Below, in pieces: positions 25,114 to 32,744 of a stretch of 64,000 nucleotides of DNA. The translations under genes and the position numbers were made by a program. Origin of the DNA: Levilactobacillus zymae (lineage in GTDB: Bacteria > Bacillota > Bacilli > Lactobacillales > Lactobacillaceae). Positions within the stretch are counted from its first letter, which is position 1; every line of letters starts with the position of its first letter. Under the pieces are notes generated by a model. It was not told where the DNA came from. It was given only the letters and a program-made list of their open reading frames with translations, and made no database searches. The stretch spans positions 2,232,001-2,296,000 of the forward strand of contig NZ_JAVLAS010000001.1 of the NCBI RefSeq assembly GCF_032190635.1, in the 5' to 3' direction.

Positions 25114-25740
25114 AAAAATCCTGCTACTGATGACTCAGTTTAAGTTCCAGAATTTCTTGCTTCGTCCTAGTTGGCACTGGTCAAATTGTATCCTGTACAA
25201 CTGAGTGCCTAGTCCACAAGCGTAAATTCCCGGCTAGCAACCGGTACAGCGCTTTGTTGGCGGCGCATTGCCGCACAAAGTTTTCAGTATCTCTAGATTT
25301 TTAACGAAGCTTTGACGACACTTCGTTGGGCGCAGCGACGGGTTCACCATCACTGATAGAGTTTTTGCACGTTCAGCCTAGTTTCGCTAGGTTAAAATCA
25401 GTAGCAGATTTTCCTTCCTTCTTCGGTCTGGCCTGCAGTGCAAGATACTGATGAGAAGCCTCTTAACTAAAATTAGTGCCTACGGGAACTGATCTGGGGT
25501 CACCGAGCCGTCTGACGCACCACGGCGTCGCAAGTTGAGGCCTCACGATTGGCAAAACGCCAATGAGTTGGTCATCCGGGCAGAACTGCCAATGACCCCC
25601 GGGATCACTTCCCAGCCAATCTTCGGTAATCTTAAATGATAACCGCATTCGAAACGTTGCTGGTTAAAAAACCAGCAGATGTTTAGTTGAATTTAGAAAT
25701 CATCAATTACCTCCTCATAATTAGCCTGAACCACCATTGT
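25114..25740 (-). ncRNA. Long structured leader / candidate regulatory RNA upstream of the BCCT gene
   Basis: About 630 bases without a convincing gene are dense with helices on the minus strand. These include TGCTGGTT/AACCAGCA, GGTCAT-GGCA/TGCC-ATGACC, CTCATTGGC/GCCAATcgTGAG, GACGC/GCGTC, AACGAAG/CTTCGTT, TTTGTGCGGC/GCCGCcaACAAAG and GGCACT-TTGTA/TACAA-AGTGCC. A long-range stem pairs 25397-25411 with 25116-25131 and buries the AGCAGGA ribosome binding site nearest the BCCT frame. GGGGTCA can pair locally or with a distal TGACCCC, implying alternative folds. No known riboswitch class, T-box or group II domain V was recognised. Confidence 0.6.
25683..25703 (-). CDS. Six-codon upstream reading frame with strong ribosome binding site
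   Basis: GAGGAGG at 25710-25716 is followed at ideal spacing by ATG and the frame MISKFN, then TAA. It is the only strong initiation signal in the BCCT leader. It may be a regulatory leader peptide, or the original start of the transporter now separated from its body by the structured insert. Confidence 0.45.
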   Translation of the reverse strand: MISKFN

Positions 25741-25765
25741 TCAGAGCGTTACTTCCCAAGATACA

Positions 25766-25805
25766 CAAAAAGCGCCGAACCGGGTCGTCCCACGAGTCCG
25801 ACGCT
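25766..25805 (-). terminator. Intrinsic terminator within the BCCT leader (possible attenuator)
   Basis: On the minus strand AGCGTCGGAC and GTTCGGCGCT form a 10-bp stem with two G-T wobbles, closed by an inner TCGT/ACGA hairpin and followed by TTTTTGTG. It starts about 50 bases after the predicted transcription start, so it is either an attenuator or the end of the upstream acetyltransferase transcript. Confidence 0.7.
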
Positions 25806-25859
25806 AAGCGCCTAAACAGCCGCTCCGACTGCATTCCTGTGAAGCAATATCCACGTTTT

Positions 25860-25888
25860 ATTATACGCGGACGGCATGATTAGTAAAA
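25860..25888 (-). promoter_or_regulatory. Promoter of the BCCT leader
   Basis: On the minus strand TTTTAC and TATAAT are separated by 17 bases, followed by AAAACGTGG. It lies in the 400-base gap after the acetyltransferase gene. Confidence 0.55.
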
Positions 25889-26003
25889 CGGCACAACTGG
25901 TTTCCGCCATTTTCGGGCAAAGAAAACGATTTCAGTGCCTATCATGATACGAATCTAAGAATTTGATGAGAATTTAAGTTGCCCGCTATCGTTTAGTCGG
26001 CAA

Positions 26004-26606
26004 CTAAAAAGCATTGGGCCACTGGGCTTTAGCGGCTGCGTCCCCCGTTGCCCCGTTATCGATTTCTTTAATCACCCGGGCCGGGTTGCCGGCAATCACC
26101 ACGTCATCGCCAAATGACTTAGTCACCACGGATCCGGCGCCGACGACCACGTTATTGCCCAGCGTGACCCCGGGGAGAATCGTGACCCGGCCACCTAACC
26201 AAGCGTTATCGCCAATGGTGATGGGCGCCCCCATCTCCACGTCGGCCACCCGGGCCATTGCGTTTAAGGGGTGCACGGGGGTGTACAAACCGATGTTGGG
26301 GCCAAAGTAACAGTGTTCTCCGATGGTAATGGGACAGGTATCCAGGAAGGTCATGTCGTAGTTACCGTAGAAGTGGTCACCGATATGAATGTTCCACCCA
26401 TAGTCGAACTTAAAACCCGCTTCCACGAAGAAGTCGTCGCCGGTATCGGTAATCAATTGCCGGTACCCCTGATTGCGTGCGTCGTTGTCATCTAACTGGT
26501 TAACGGCCCGTAACTGCTTACGCGCAGCCGTCCGCCGTGCAATCAGCTCGTGATCGAATTGGTTATACGGCTGACCCGCCGTCATCTTTTCCCGTTCTGT
26601 TGCCAT
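26004..26606 (-). CDS. Maltose/galactoside O-acetyltransferase family (left-handed beta-helix)
   Basis: The 200-residue enzyme starts MATEREKMTAGQPYN, the typical Maa N-terminus, followed by hexapeptide repeats (for example ITIGEHCYFGPNIGLYTP, APITIGDNAWLGGRVTILPGV) and the catalytic-His region TPVHPLNA. It transfers acetyl from acetyl-CoA to a sugar hydroxyl in the cytosol, thought to detoxify non-metabolised sugars. GAGGAGTG precedes the ATG. It is monocistronic. Confidence 0.92.
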   Translation of the reverse strand: MATEREKMTAGQPYNQFDHELIARRTAARKQLRAVNQLDDNDARNQGYRQLITDTGDDFFVEAGFKFDYGWNIHIGDHFYGNYDMTFLDTCPITIGEHCYFGPNIGLYTPVHPLNAMARVADVEMGAPITIGDNAWLGGRVTILPGVTLGNNVVVGAGSVVTKSFGDDVVIAGNPARVIKEIDNGATGDAAAKAQWPNAF

Positions 26607-26684
26607 AATCTAACATCACTCCTCTTGGGGCCATCATACCACTTTCCCCCGCCCTGCCGAAGTGGACCGTTAGTGAACGGCCCC

Positions 26685-27815
26685 TTAGACTAGTACCCGT
26701 GCAATGTTCTCCGCGGTACGTGCGAGGTTGTCGGCCCCCGTCTGCATCGCCGTGGGTAGGGTGACGACTCCCGGTAAGATGCCAAAAATCGCATCGATGC
26801 CGAGCCCGTACAACTGGTCAATCCCGGCACCCACGTTGCCCGCTAAGCCGATAACTTTGGCTTCGGGACTCACCGCTTTAACCGCCTGTGCCGTTCCCAT
26901 CGGGGTTTTCCCGTACTGGGTCTGAAAATCGATGGCCCCTTCGCCGGTAAACACGTAATCGGCTTGCCGGGCTCGTTCCTTGAGATGCGTTTCGCGTACC
27001 ACAATCTCCACGCCCCGTTCCATTTCGGCCGGCGTAAAGGCCAGTAATCCCGCACCAAGGCCCCCCGCTGCTCCCGCACCCGGGAAGGCGGCCAGGTCAC
27101 GACCGACCGTGCGTTTAATCACCGCCGCATAGTGTGTTAAATTCTGATCCAGCGTCGCCACCATCGCCGGTGTGGCCCCCTTCTGTGGTCCGAAAACCAC
27201 GGCGGCACCCGTCTGGCCCACTAACGGATTCGTGACATCCGACGCAATGTGGATCTTAGTTTGGGCCACTAGTGGATCAATTCCCGTCAGGTCGATGGTC
27301 TGCAGGTCGGCTAAGCCACCGCCACCCCGCTTAATCGGTTGACCCTGGGCGTCTAAGAACCGCACGCCTAGCGCTTCGGCCATCCCTTGACCACCATCCG
27401 TAGTGGCGCTCCCACCAATTCCGATGATAATTTCTCGAGCCCCCTGGTGCATGGCATCAAGCATCAGTTGTCCCGTCCCATAGGTCGTCGTTCGTAACGG
27501 ATTCTTAGTCTGCTCATTAACAAACTGAATGCCACTCGCCGCAGCCATTTCAATCACCGCGGTGGCCTGATCGCCTAAGAAGCCGTAGGTCGCCTCCACG
27601 ACCTGGCCCAACGGATTCAGCACCTGAGCCGTCGCAAAATGACCGTGGGTCGCATCCACCAACGACTGAACCGTGCCTTCGCCCCCGTCAGCCATCGGAA
27701 CCAACTCGTAATCGGCCGTGGGAAAGACCCGTTTTAGACCCGTTTCAATCGCCTGAGCCGCCTGTTGGGCGGTCAGGCTTCCCTTAAATGAATCTGGTGC
27801 AATCACAAATTTCAT
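26685..27815 (-). CDS. Glycerate kinase (GlxK/GarK family)
   Basis: The 376-residue protein begins MKFVIAPDSFKGSLTAQQAA and contains VPMADGGEGTV, IGIGGSATTDGGQGMAEALG and FTGEGAIDFQTQYGKTP, the hallmarks of the type 2 glycerate kinases. It phosphorylates D-glycerate with ATP, feeding glycolysis. The gene follows the GntP permease with a gap of 15 bases and is divergent from cdaR, the arrangement of sugar-acid/glycerate utilisation loci. Confidence 0.94.
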   Translation of the reverse strand: MKFVIAPDSFKGSLTAQQAAQAIETGLKRVFPTADYELVPMADGGEGTVQSLVDATHGHFATAQVLNPLGQVVEATYGFLGDQATAVIEMAAASGIQFVNEQTKNPLRTTTYGTGQLMLDAMHQGAREIIIGIGGSATTDGGQGMAEALGVRFLDAQGQPIKRGGGGLADLQTIDLTGIDPLVAQTKIHIASDVTNPLVGQTGAAVVFGPQKGATPAMVATLDQNLTHYAAVIKRTVGRDLAAFPGAGAAGGLGAGLLAFTPAEMERGVEIVVRETHLKERARQADYVFTGEGAIDFQTQYGKTPMGTAQAVKAVSPEAKVIGLAGNVGAGIDQLYGLGIDAIFGILPGVVTLPTAMQTGADNLARTAENIARVLV

Positions 27816-27830
27816 GGTGTGCCATCCCTT

Positions 27831-29129
27831 CTAAAAGACCGTGTACATCACAACGCCGACAATCGTCATGGTCAACCCGACCAACGTTTCGTAAGGAACC
27901 GAGTGCATCCGGTCCTTCAACGTCATATTCATGGCGTTGGCCGTCACGTGGAAATAGTTCCCTTGTGGCAAGTGGTCGATCACCGTCGCCCCAGTATGAA
28001 CCATGACAGCGGCGGCTAACGGTGCCGTGCCAAAGGCCAAAATGGCTTTGCCAAAGGAACCCGTCGCCAAGATAACCCCCGTAGAGGTGGAAGCCGTGGC
28101 AGCCGCCATCAAGATCCCCGCGATTGGCGCTAAGAAGGTCCCAGAAATTCCCGAAACCTTAATCAGATGGACAATCGCAGCGGGTAACGTCGAGGTTGTA
28201 ATCAGGCCCCCAATGGCCCCCGCACCGATTAAGATCAGTACGACGTCCGTCATGCGGGTCATCCCCGCCTTAGTGTAAGCCAGCACCTGCTTACCTTGGT
28301 GCATCGCCAGCATTCCTACCAGTCCGGCCAGCGGTAGAATGTACATGGCATCGACCTCAAACTTTTCCAACACCTGCACGTGGAGCACGTTGCCCACTGG
28401 GTTCAGGAGTAACAACACAATGGCCAGTACTGGCGCCACAATGGCCGACTTAAGTGAGGGCAACGTCCCCGTCGGCGCGGCCTGGTCTTGATTGGCCGTA
28501 ATATCGGCCATGGTCGCAATTTGTCCCCGGTGTCGCAGAAGCGTGGCTAATAGAACACTCGCCGCTAACCCAAAGACCGCCGGGATAAAGTCCGCCACCA
28601 TGAGTTGACTCAATTCCACGTTGAAGCCGTGGGCCGCCGCGATGGTATTGGGATTCGGCGAAATGATGTTTCCCGCCTTCCCCCCACCAGATAGGGCCAC
28701 TAGCAAGGCCAGTTTAGAAATCTGCATGCGACTCCCGACCTCTAAGGCAATGGGGGCCACGATCAGCACCGCCACGGGAATGAAGACGCCCACCGCCGTG
28801 ATAATCATGGTCGCTAAGGCCAGCGACAAGATCGCCAAGCTCTCCCCAAATTTCGTGACGATCCCCCGCGCAATGGCGTTGGCTGCCCCGGATTCCATCA
28901 TGACTCCGGCAAAAACTCCGGCTGCTAACACCCGAACCACGGTGCCCATCACGCTTTGTGAGCCCGTCACCACAATGTTCACGGTTTGGGTTAAATTAGC
29001 CCCACCAATCAACGCGCCCACAATGGTCCCCAAAAGTAACGCGTATACCGGATTCAACTTTCGTAAAATTAAAATAATCGCTAGTGCTAATCCGATCAAA
29101 GCACCCCACCAACTGACTGAAACCGCCAT
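27831..29129 (-). CDS. GntP-family carboxylate/gluconate permease
   Basis: The 432-residue membrane protein has about 12 hydrophobic segments with GntP features: GGGKAGNIISPNPNTIAAA, MAAATASTSTGVILATG and HTGATVIDHLPQGNYFH. With glycerate kinase downstream, the likely substrate is glycerate or a related hydroxy acid rather than gluconate. AAGGAGCG precedes the ATG. It heads the permease-kinase operon, expressed away from cdaR. Confidence 0.9.
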   Translation of the reverse strand: MAVSVSWWGALIGLALAIILILRKLNPVYALLLGTIVGALIGGANLTQTVNIVVTGSQSVMGTVVRVLAAGVFAGVMMESGAANAIARGIVTKFGESLAILSLALATMIITAVGVFIPVAVLIVAPIALEVGSRMQISKLALLVALSGGGKAGNIISPNPNTIAAAHGFNVELSQLMVADFIPAVFGLAASVLLATLLRHRGQIATMADITANQDQAAPTGTLPSLKSAIVAPVLAIVLLLLNPVGNVLHVQVLEKFEVDAMYILPLAGLVGMLAMHQGKQVLAYTKAGMTRMTDVVLILIGAGAIGGLITTSTLPAAIVHLIKVSGISGTFLAPIAGILMAAATASTSTGVILATGSFGKAILAFGTAPLAAAVMVHTGATVIDHLPQGNYFHVTANAMNMTLKDRMHSVPYETLVGLTMTIVGVVMYTVF

Positions 29130-29326
29130 GCTCTATCGCTCCTTTAATTCTCATTGATGGTTCCCCACTAATCTGAATTTTGGCATAATTAACAGTAAAG
29201 TAATCGGTTACAATTTCTAACCAGCTAACCATTATTCGTTCCTTATCAGGGCAATAAGGAACATGTTATTTAGTGAGCAACCATTGACTGCTTTTTACTT
29301 TACCCATCTTGATTGACCGGTACAAT

Positions 29327-29370
29327 GGACATAGTGTCCAAAAATTAGCCGTCTTTTTCGTCACTATGTC
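29327..29370. promoter_or_regulatory. Paired operator candidates between gntP and cdaR
   Basis: GGACATAGTGTCC (29327-29339) and GTCACTATGTC (29360-29370, read on the other strand GACATAGTGAC) share the GACATAGTG core in opposite orientation. They flank the region just after a TACAAT -10-like box for cdaR. This is a likely binding site for the CdaR-type regulator. Confidence 0.5.
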
Positions 29371-29397
29371 AACGCAACGCATAAGGAGTGATTTTTC

Positions 29398-30438
29398 GTG
29401 AAACTTAGTGCCGATCTGGCTCAAACAATCGTGAACAAGATGATGGCCCAGATTCCCTATAACGTCAATATGATGGACGACCAGGGGTATATCATCGCTA
29501 GTGGCGACGTGACGCGGTTAAACACCCTGCACGTCGGCGCCGTCAAGGCGATTCAGCAGCAAAAAACACTGCCGATGTACCACGCTTACGGTCACCACGG
29601 CCAACCCGGCGTGAATATGCCGGTCTTCTTCAATCAACAAATTGTCGGCGTGATTGGGATTACCGGCGACCCCGACAAGGTGACCCCTTTAGCTTCTCTC
29701 CTCCGCGTGGCCACCGAACTGCTCCTGCAACAAAGCCAGGATAACCAACGCCAGCAACAACGGGAAAACGAACTCCAACGGTTGCTCTATCAATGGATTA
29801 ATGTGCCGGTCGGCCAGCCCCTCCCCACCGAGCTAACCCTGGCCGCCCATCAACTACACCTGAACTTAACCTTACCCCGCCAAGCCATTGCCCTGGCCAC
29901 GTCCGACTTACCGACCACCCTGCTCGAGGCTAGCGATCTGCGGCTTTCGTTGACCGCTCAAGTTACCATTGTCTTAACCACCACTGCGGCTACCGTCCAA
30001 CGGTTAACGACCTACGCGCGCACCGCCCATATTTTGTTGGGAATTGGCGAAACCGCCCTAACCCCCGCCCAGTCGGTTCAACAGGCCCGTCAAACCCTCC
30101 ACCTTAACCAGCAACTTCACCGCCCGGATCTCATTAATTTTTCCCAGATCCGTTTCCAACAACTTCTGTTAGACGGCCATCTGGCCTTAGACCCCCTCGT
30201 TACCCAATTTCGTGAGCTAGCCCGTACCGCCACGGGTCAGGAGCTCATCCAAACGTTAACCGTCTACATTGCTCACAACGGTAACGTGACCCAAACGGCC
30301 AAAGTCCTCCACGCCCATCGCAATACCCTAATTTACCGGTTACATAAATTGCAGGATTATTTTGGCCGCGACCCCCATCAAGACCTGGAACGCTTCGAGC
30401 TTTACTTAGGACTACTCTACTTTCGGACGACAAACTAA
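29398..30438 (+). CDS. cdaR: CdaR-family sugar-diacid/glycerate regulator
   Basis: A GTG start follows AAGGAG. The 346-residue protein has the CdaR N-terminal sensor domain (KLSADLAQTIVNKMM, then IASGD and GVIGITGDP) and a C-terminal PucR-type helix-turn-helix (about 285-340; NGNVTQTAKVLHAHRNTLIYRLHKL). It should activate the divergent permease and glycerate kinase genes in response to a sugar acid. The long glutamine-rich linker (QQSQDNQRQQQRENELQ) is typical of dimer helices. Confidence 0.9.
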   Translation: MKLSADLAQTIVNKMMAQIPYNVNMMDDQGYIIASGDVTRLNTLHVGAVKAIQQQKTLPMYHAYGHHGQPGVNMPVFFNQQIVGVIGITGDPDKVTPLASLLRVATELLLQQSQDNQRQQQRENELQRLLYQWINVPVGQPLPTELTLAAHQLHLNLTLPRQAIALATSDLPTTLLEASDLRLSLTAQVTIVLTTTAATVQRLTTYARTAHILLGIGETALTPAQSVQQARQTLHLNQQLHRPDLINFSQIRFQQLLLDGHLALDPLVTQFRELARTATGQELIQTLTVYIAHNGNVTQTAKVLHAHRNTLIYRLHKLQDYFGRDPHQDLERFELYLGLLYFRTTN

Positions 30439-30482
30439 AAACTGCTAAGGCGACCCCTTAAGGGAACCGTCTTAGCAGTTTT
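30437..30482. terminator. Bidirectional terminator between cdaR and the VOC gene
   Basis: AAAACTGCTAAG and CTTAGCAGTTTT pair, with inner CCCTTAAGGG, and are flanked by A and T runs. It serves both convergent genes. Confidence 0.88.
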
Positions 30483-30502
30483 AATGACATCTTATTTTAG
30501 TT

Positions 30503-30970
30503 CTAGTCATCAACGTGCGGATTCATGGTTAGCGACGAAGACTCCCGGAGAATCCAGGTAATCCCGTAGGCATCCACGATTTGGCCCATCTTGCCACCCT
30601 GTGTCTGGTCCGCAAACGGGTTAATCACCTTCACGTCGGACTTGATCAACCGCTGGTACAGCGCCATCAATTCCTTGACGCCCTCGCTATCGTCCTCATC
30701 AACGACCAACATTAATGAAATTAACGTGGACGACGTGGGTTGTCCCATCAACGCATCGGCACATTGAACATCTAAGCCTAAGAGCTGAAACCCACCTTGC
30801 ATGGTCAACTGCTCTAGGTCGACGTCTGGTTCTAGTCCGTATTGTTCCGCCTCTTCTGCCGTTGGACTGATGCGGTAGACGTTAGTGGCACCAAAGACCC
30901 CCTGGTAATAGGCCAGGGCCTCCTTGGCATTTTCAAATTCCAAATAGGGAATTAACTTTGCTTGCATCAT
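30503..30970 (-). CDS. VOC-family protein (PhnB-like glyoxalase fold)
   Basis: The 155-residue protein has two beta-alpha-beta-beta-beta modules: MMQAKLIPYLEFENAKEALAYYQGVFGA at the start and FADQTQGGKMGQIVDAYGITWIL at the end. These are characteristic of the PhnB/3-demethylubiquinone-like branch. Enzymatic activity is unknown for most members. CGAGG precedes the start codons, and its end faces the cdaR terminator. Confidence 0.85.
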   Translation of the reverse strand: MMQAKLIPYLEFENAKEALAYYQGVFGATNVYRISPTAEEAEQYGLEPDVDLEQLTMQGGFQLLGLDVQCADALMGQPTSSTLISLMLVVDEDDSEGVKELMALYQRLIKSDVKVINPFADQTQGGKMGQIVDAYGITWILRESSSLTMNPHVDD

Positions 30971-31003
30971 CGGTACCTCGTTACTTTTTTAGTCTGGTCG
31001 TTA

Positions 31004-31885
31004 CTAGTCGTCACTGACGCCCGCGTCCCGTAAAATCTGGCGAATCGCCGCGACCGACCGGTCCACCGTTTGGTGACTCGCGGGGGTGGCCGGTTGCCGG
31101 TTCGTCCGAGCCTGAGGCGCTGCGGCCGGTGACGTAGGCGCGGTCTTCGCCGTCGTGACGGGGCCCGTCACCGGTGGCGTCACCCCCGGCGTCGTCATGT
31201 GATCCATGGTTTGGTTTAACAGGTGATCGACAAACACGTTACCGGAGTTGGTGGCGTGCCCCTTGGTCCAGTGAAACGTGAGGTGCGTAAATTGGGGCAA
31301 CAACTGATCAACCTGCCGCCACAGTTCGGCGTTGGCTAACGGACCAGCACTGCGCTTCCAACCGCGCCGTTTCCACCCCGCTAACCAGCCCTGAGTCACC
31401 GCGTTTAACACGTACCGGGAATCCAACACGAATTGCACGGACCGGGTCGCTTGCCCCAGCCGGTTTAACTGCTGAAGCGCCCGTAAGAACGCCATGATTT
31501 CCATGCGGTTATTGCTGGCGCCCCATTCGCCCGCCGAATCGGTCACCACCTGATCGGCCAACTCAATTCGGTAAGCCCAAGCAGCCTTATCACTAGTCCG
31601 GACGTGGCCGCCCGCGACGTTGCCCGTATTCCGCGAACCACCATCCGTGTAAACGGTGATTTCGGCGGGAGCTGCCGAACCGGTTGCCCGTGACTGGGGA
31701 GCCCCCGTCGTCGTTGGTGTTGGGGGAGTCGTTACCCCGGTCAGGAAGGCCTGAGCCGCTGCTAGGGTCGGAAAACTTTTGTATTGCGCGCCCGGATACC
31801 CACTAACCTGTTTTTGGGCGTCCGGCCAGGTTCGATAAATTCCGGTCTGACGACCCTGACGAACCGCATAATATTTTTGTCCCAT
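31004..31885 (-). CDS. rnhA: Ribonuclease HI with N-terminal hybrid-binding domain
   Basis: The ATG at 31885 gives 293 residues starting MGQKYYAVRQGRQTGIY, the RNase H1 hybrid-binding (viroplasmin-like) domain (3-45). A Thr/Pro/Ala-rich linker follows, then the catalytic domain with YTDGGSRNT (D), NNRMEIMAF (E), LDSRYV (D) and the final D in NVFVDHLLN. The tail is again Thr/Ala/Pro-rich. It cleaves RNA in RNA-DNA hybrids. The further upstream open frame of 34 codons has no family similarity. Confidence 0.9.
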   Translation of the reverse strand: MGQKYYAVRQGRQTGIYRTWPDAQKQVSGYPGAQYKSFPTLAAAQAFLTGVTTPPTPTTTGAPQSRATGSAAPAEITVYTDGGSRNTGNVAGGHVRTSDKAAWAYRIELADQVVTDSAGEWGASNNRMEIMAFLRALQQLNRLGQATRSVQFVLDSRYVLNAVTQGWLAGWKRRGWKRSAGPLANAELWRQVDQLLPQFTHLTFHWTKGHATNSGNVFVDHLLNQTMDHMTTPGVTPPVTGPVTTAKTAPTSPAAAPQARTNRQPATPASHQTVDRSVAAIRQILRDAGVSDD

Positions 31886-32168
31886 CCTATTCCCCGCTTT
31901 CGCACTAATCTTAGCTAGTTTACCATACTTTCCCCGCACTTCGACGAAATTGAGTATTACCAAAATCATGAAGCCGTTACCATTCAACTAGCCAATTAGT
32001 CCTGTTACCACCGCCTTTTCGGTAAGCAACGAACCTTAAGAATGGGTAACTTAGAGGGGGAAATTGTTTTCATCATGTAGGGATTATGCTAACCTAGTAT
32101 GTAGAAGGATTTTACTGACCGGCGGGTAATTTATGTGTTATCCTGTCCAAACTTTTAAGGGGGTTTTT

Positions 32169-32642
32169 ATGGAAAGTCCTATCCGTGCAACACTTATCAC
32201 CGTCGACCAAGCCCGGGCCATGTTAAAAGACCAACGTGACCAACGGGGTGAACGTTTTCCCCAGCTCGCACTCTCCGGCCAGTATATCTTGCCAGACTAT
32301 CGGCTCACACGCAAACGGGAAGCCTTTAAGATTCGACGTCATACGTTCTTAAAGAAACATTTTCGTTCTTACGTCGCCTTCGATTCCGATAACGGACAAA
32401 CGCTGTGGATTCATAACTTCCCCAGCCTGTCCGAAGCATGCTTCTGGCTAAATACTGGCCTAAAGCCCACCGACACCGACTCGACCAGTTCCTATCAGGA
32501 ATGGAAGACGCACCACGTTGAGGAAATCGAACGTTTAAAAGAACAGTTACGCACCCAACACCACGACAAGAAAAAGGTCGTCGCCACCCCCAAGAAGCCC
32601 TCGGTTTCTACGGTGAAGAAGACCAAACATCTGAAAAAGTAA
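32169..32642 (+). CDS. Hypothetical 157-residue basic protein
   Basis: The ATG at 32169 follows AAGGGGG; an earlier in-frame ATG has no ribosome binding site. The product is not recognised. It is soluble, with a central region rich in Lys/Arg and aromatic residues (YRLTRKREAFKIRRHTFLKK, then DNGQTLWIHNFPSLSEACFWLNTG) and a lysine-rich C-terminus (KKKVVATPKKP, KKTKHLKK). A nucleic-acid-binding role is possible from charge alone. It is monocistronic with a terminator directly after the stop. Confidence 0.65.
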   Translation: MESPIRATLITVDQARAMLKDQRDQRGERFPQLALSGQYILPDYRLTRKREAFKIRRHTFLKKHFRSYVAFDSDNGQTLWIHNFPSLSEACFWLNTGLKPTDTDSTSSYQEWKTHHVEEIERLKEQLRTQHHDKKKVVATPKKPSVSTVKKTKHLKK

Positions 32643-32669
32643 GCGTTCCGGATTTCCGGGACGTTTTTT
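32643..32669 (+). terminator. Terminator after the 157-residue gene
   Basis: GCGTTCCGG and CCGGGACG pair, followed by TTTTTT immediately after the stop codon. Confidence 0.75.
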
Positions 32670-32692
32670 GTTTACCCTTCTGCTGACAGCTG

Positions 32693-32730
32693 AAAACCGC
32701 GGGCCCGAGCAACTGCACGGGTCCGCGGTT
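32693..32730 (-). terminator. Terminator after codA
   Basis: On the minus strand AACCGCGGACCCG and CGGGCCCGCGGTT form a stem followed by TTC. Confidence 0.75.
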
Positions 32731-32744
32731 CCGGCGGAACTTGT

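Noticed and set aside
25380..25500. Lysine riboswitch-like motif (AGAGG ... CATCAGTA, CCGAAG)
   Set aside because: The fragments are too short, in the wrong order and spacing for an L-box, and the gene is not in lysine metabolism.
25463..25648. A 61-residue minus-strand reading frame in the BCCT leader
   Set aside because: No ribosome binding site, no recognisable protein character, and the DNA is dominated by nested inverted repeats that explain it better as RNA.
25084..25740. Group II intron in the BCCT leader
   Set aside because: No GTGYG start at a plausible boundary and no domain V-like hairpin near the 3' side.
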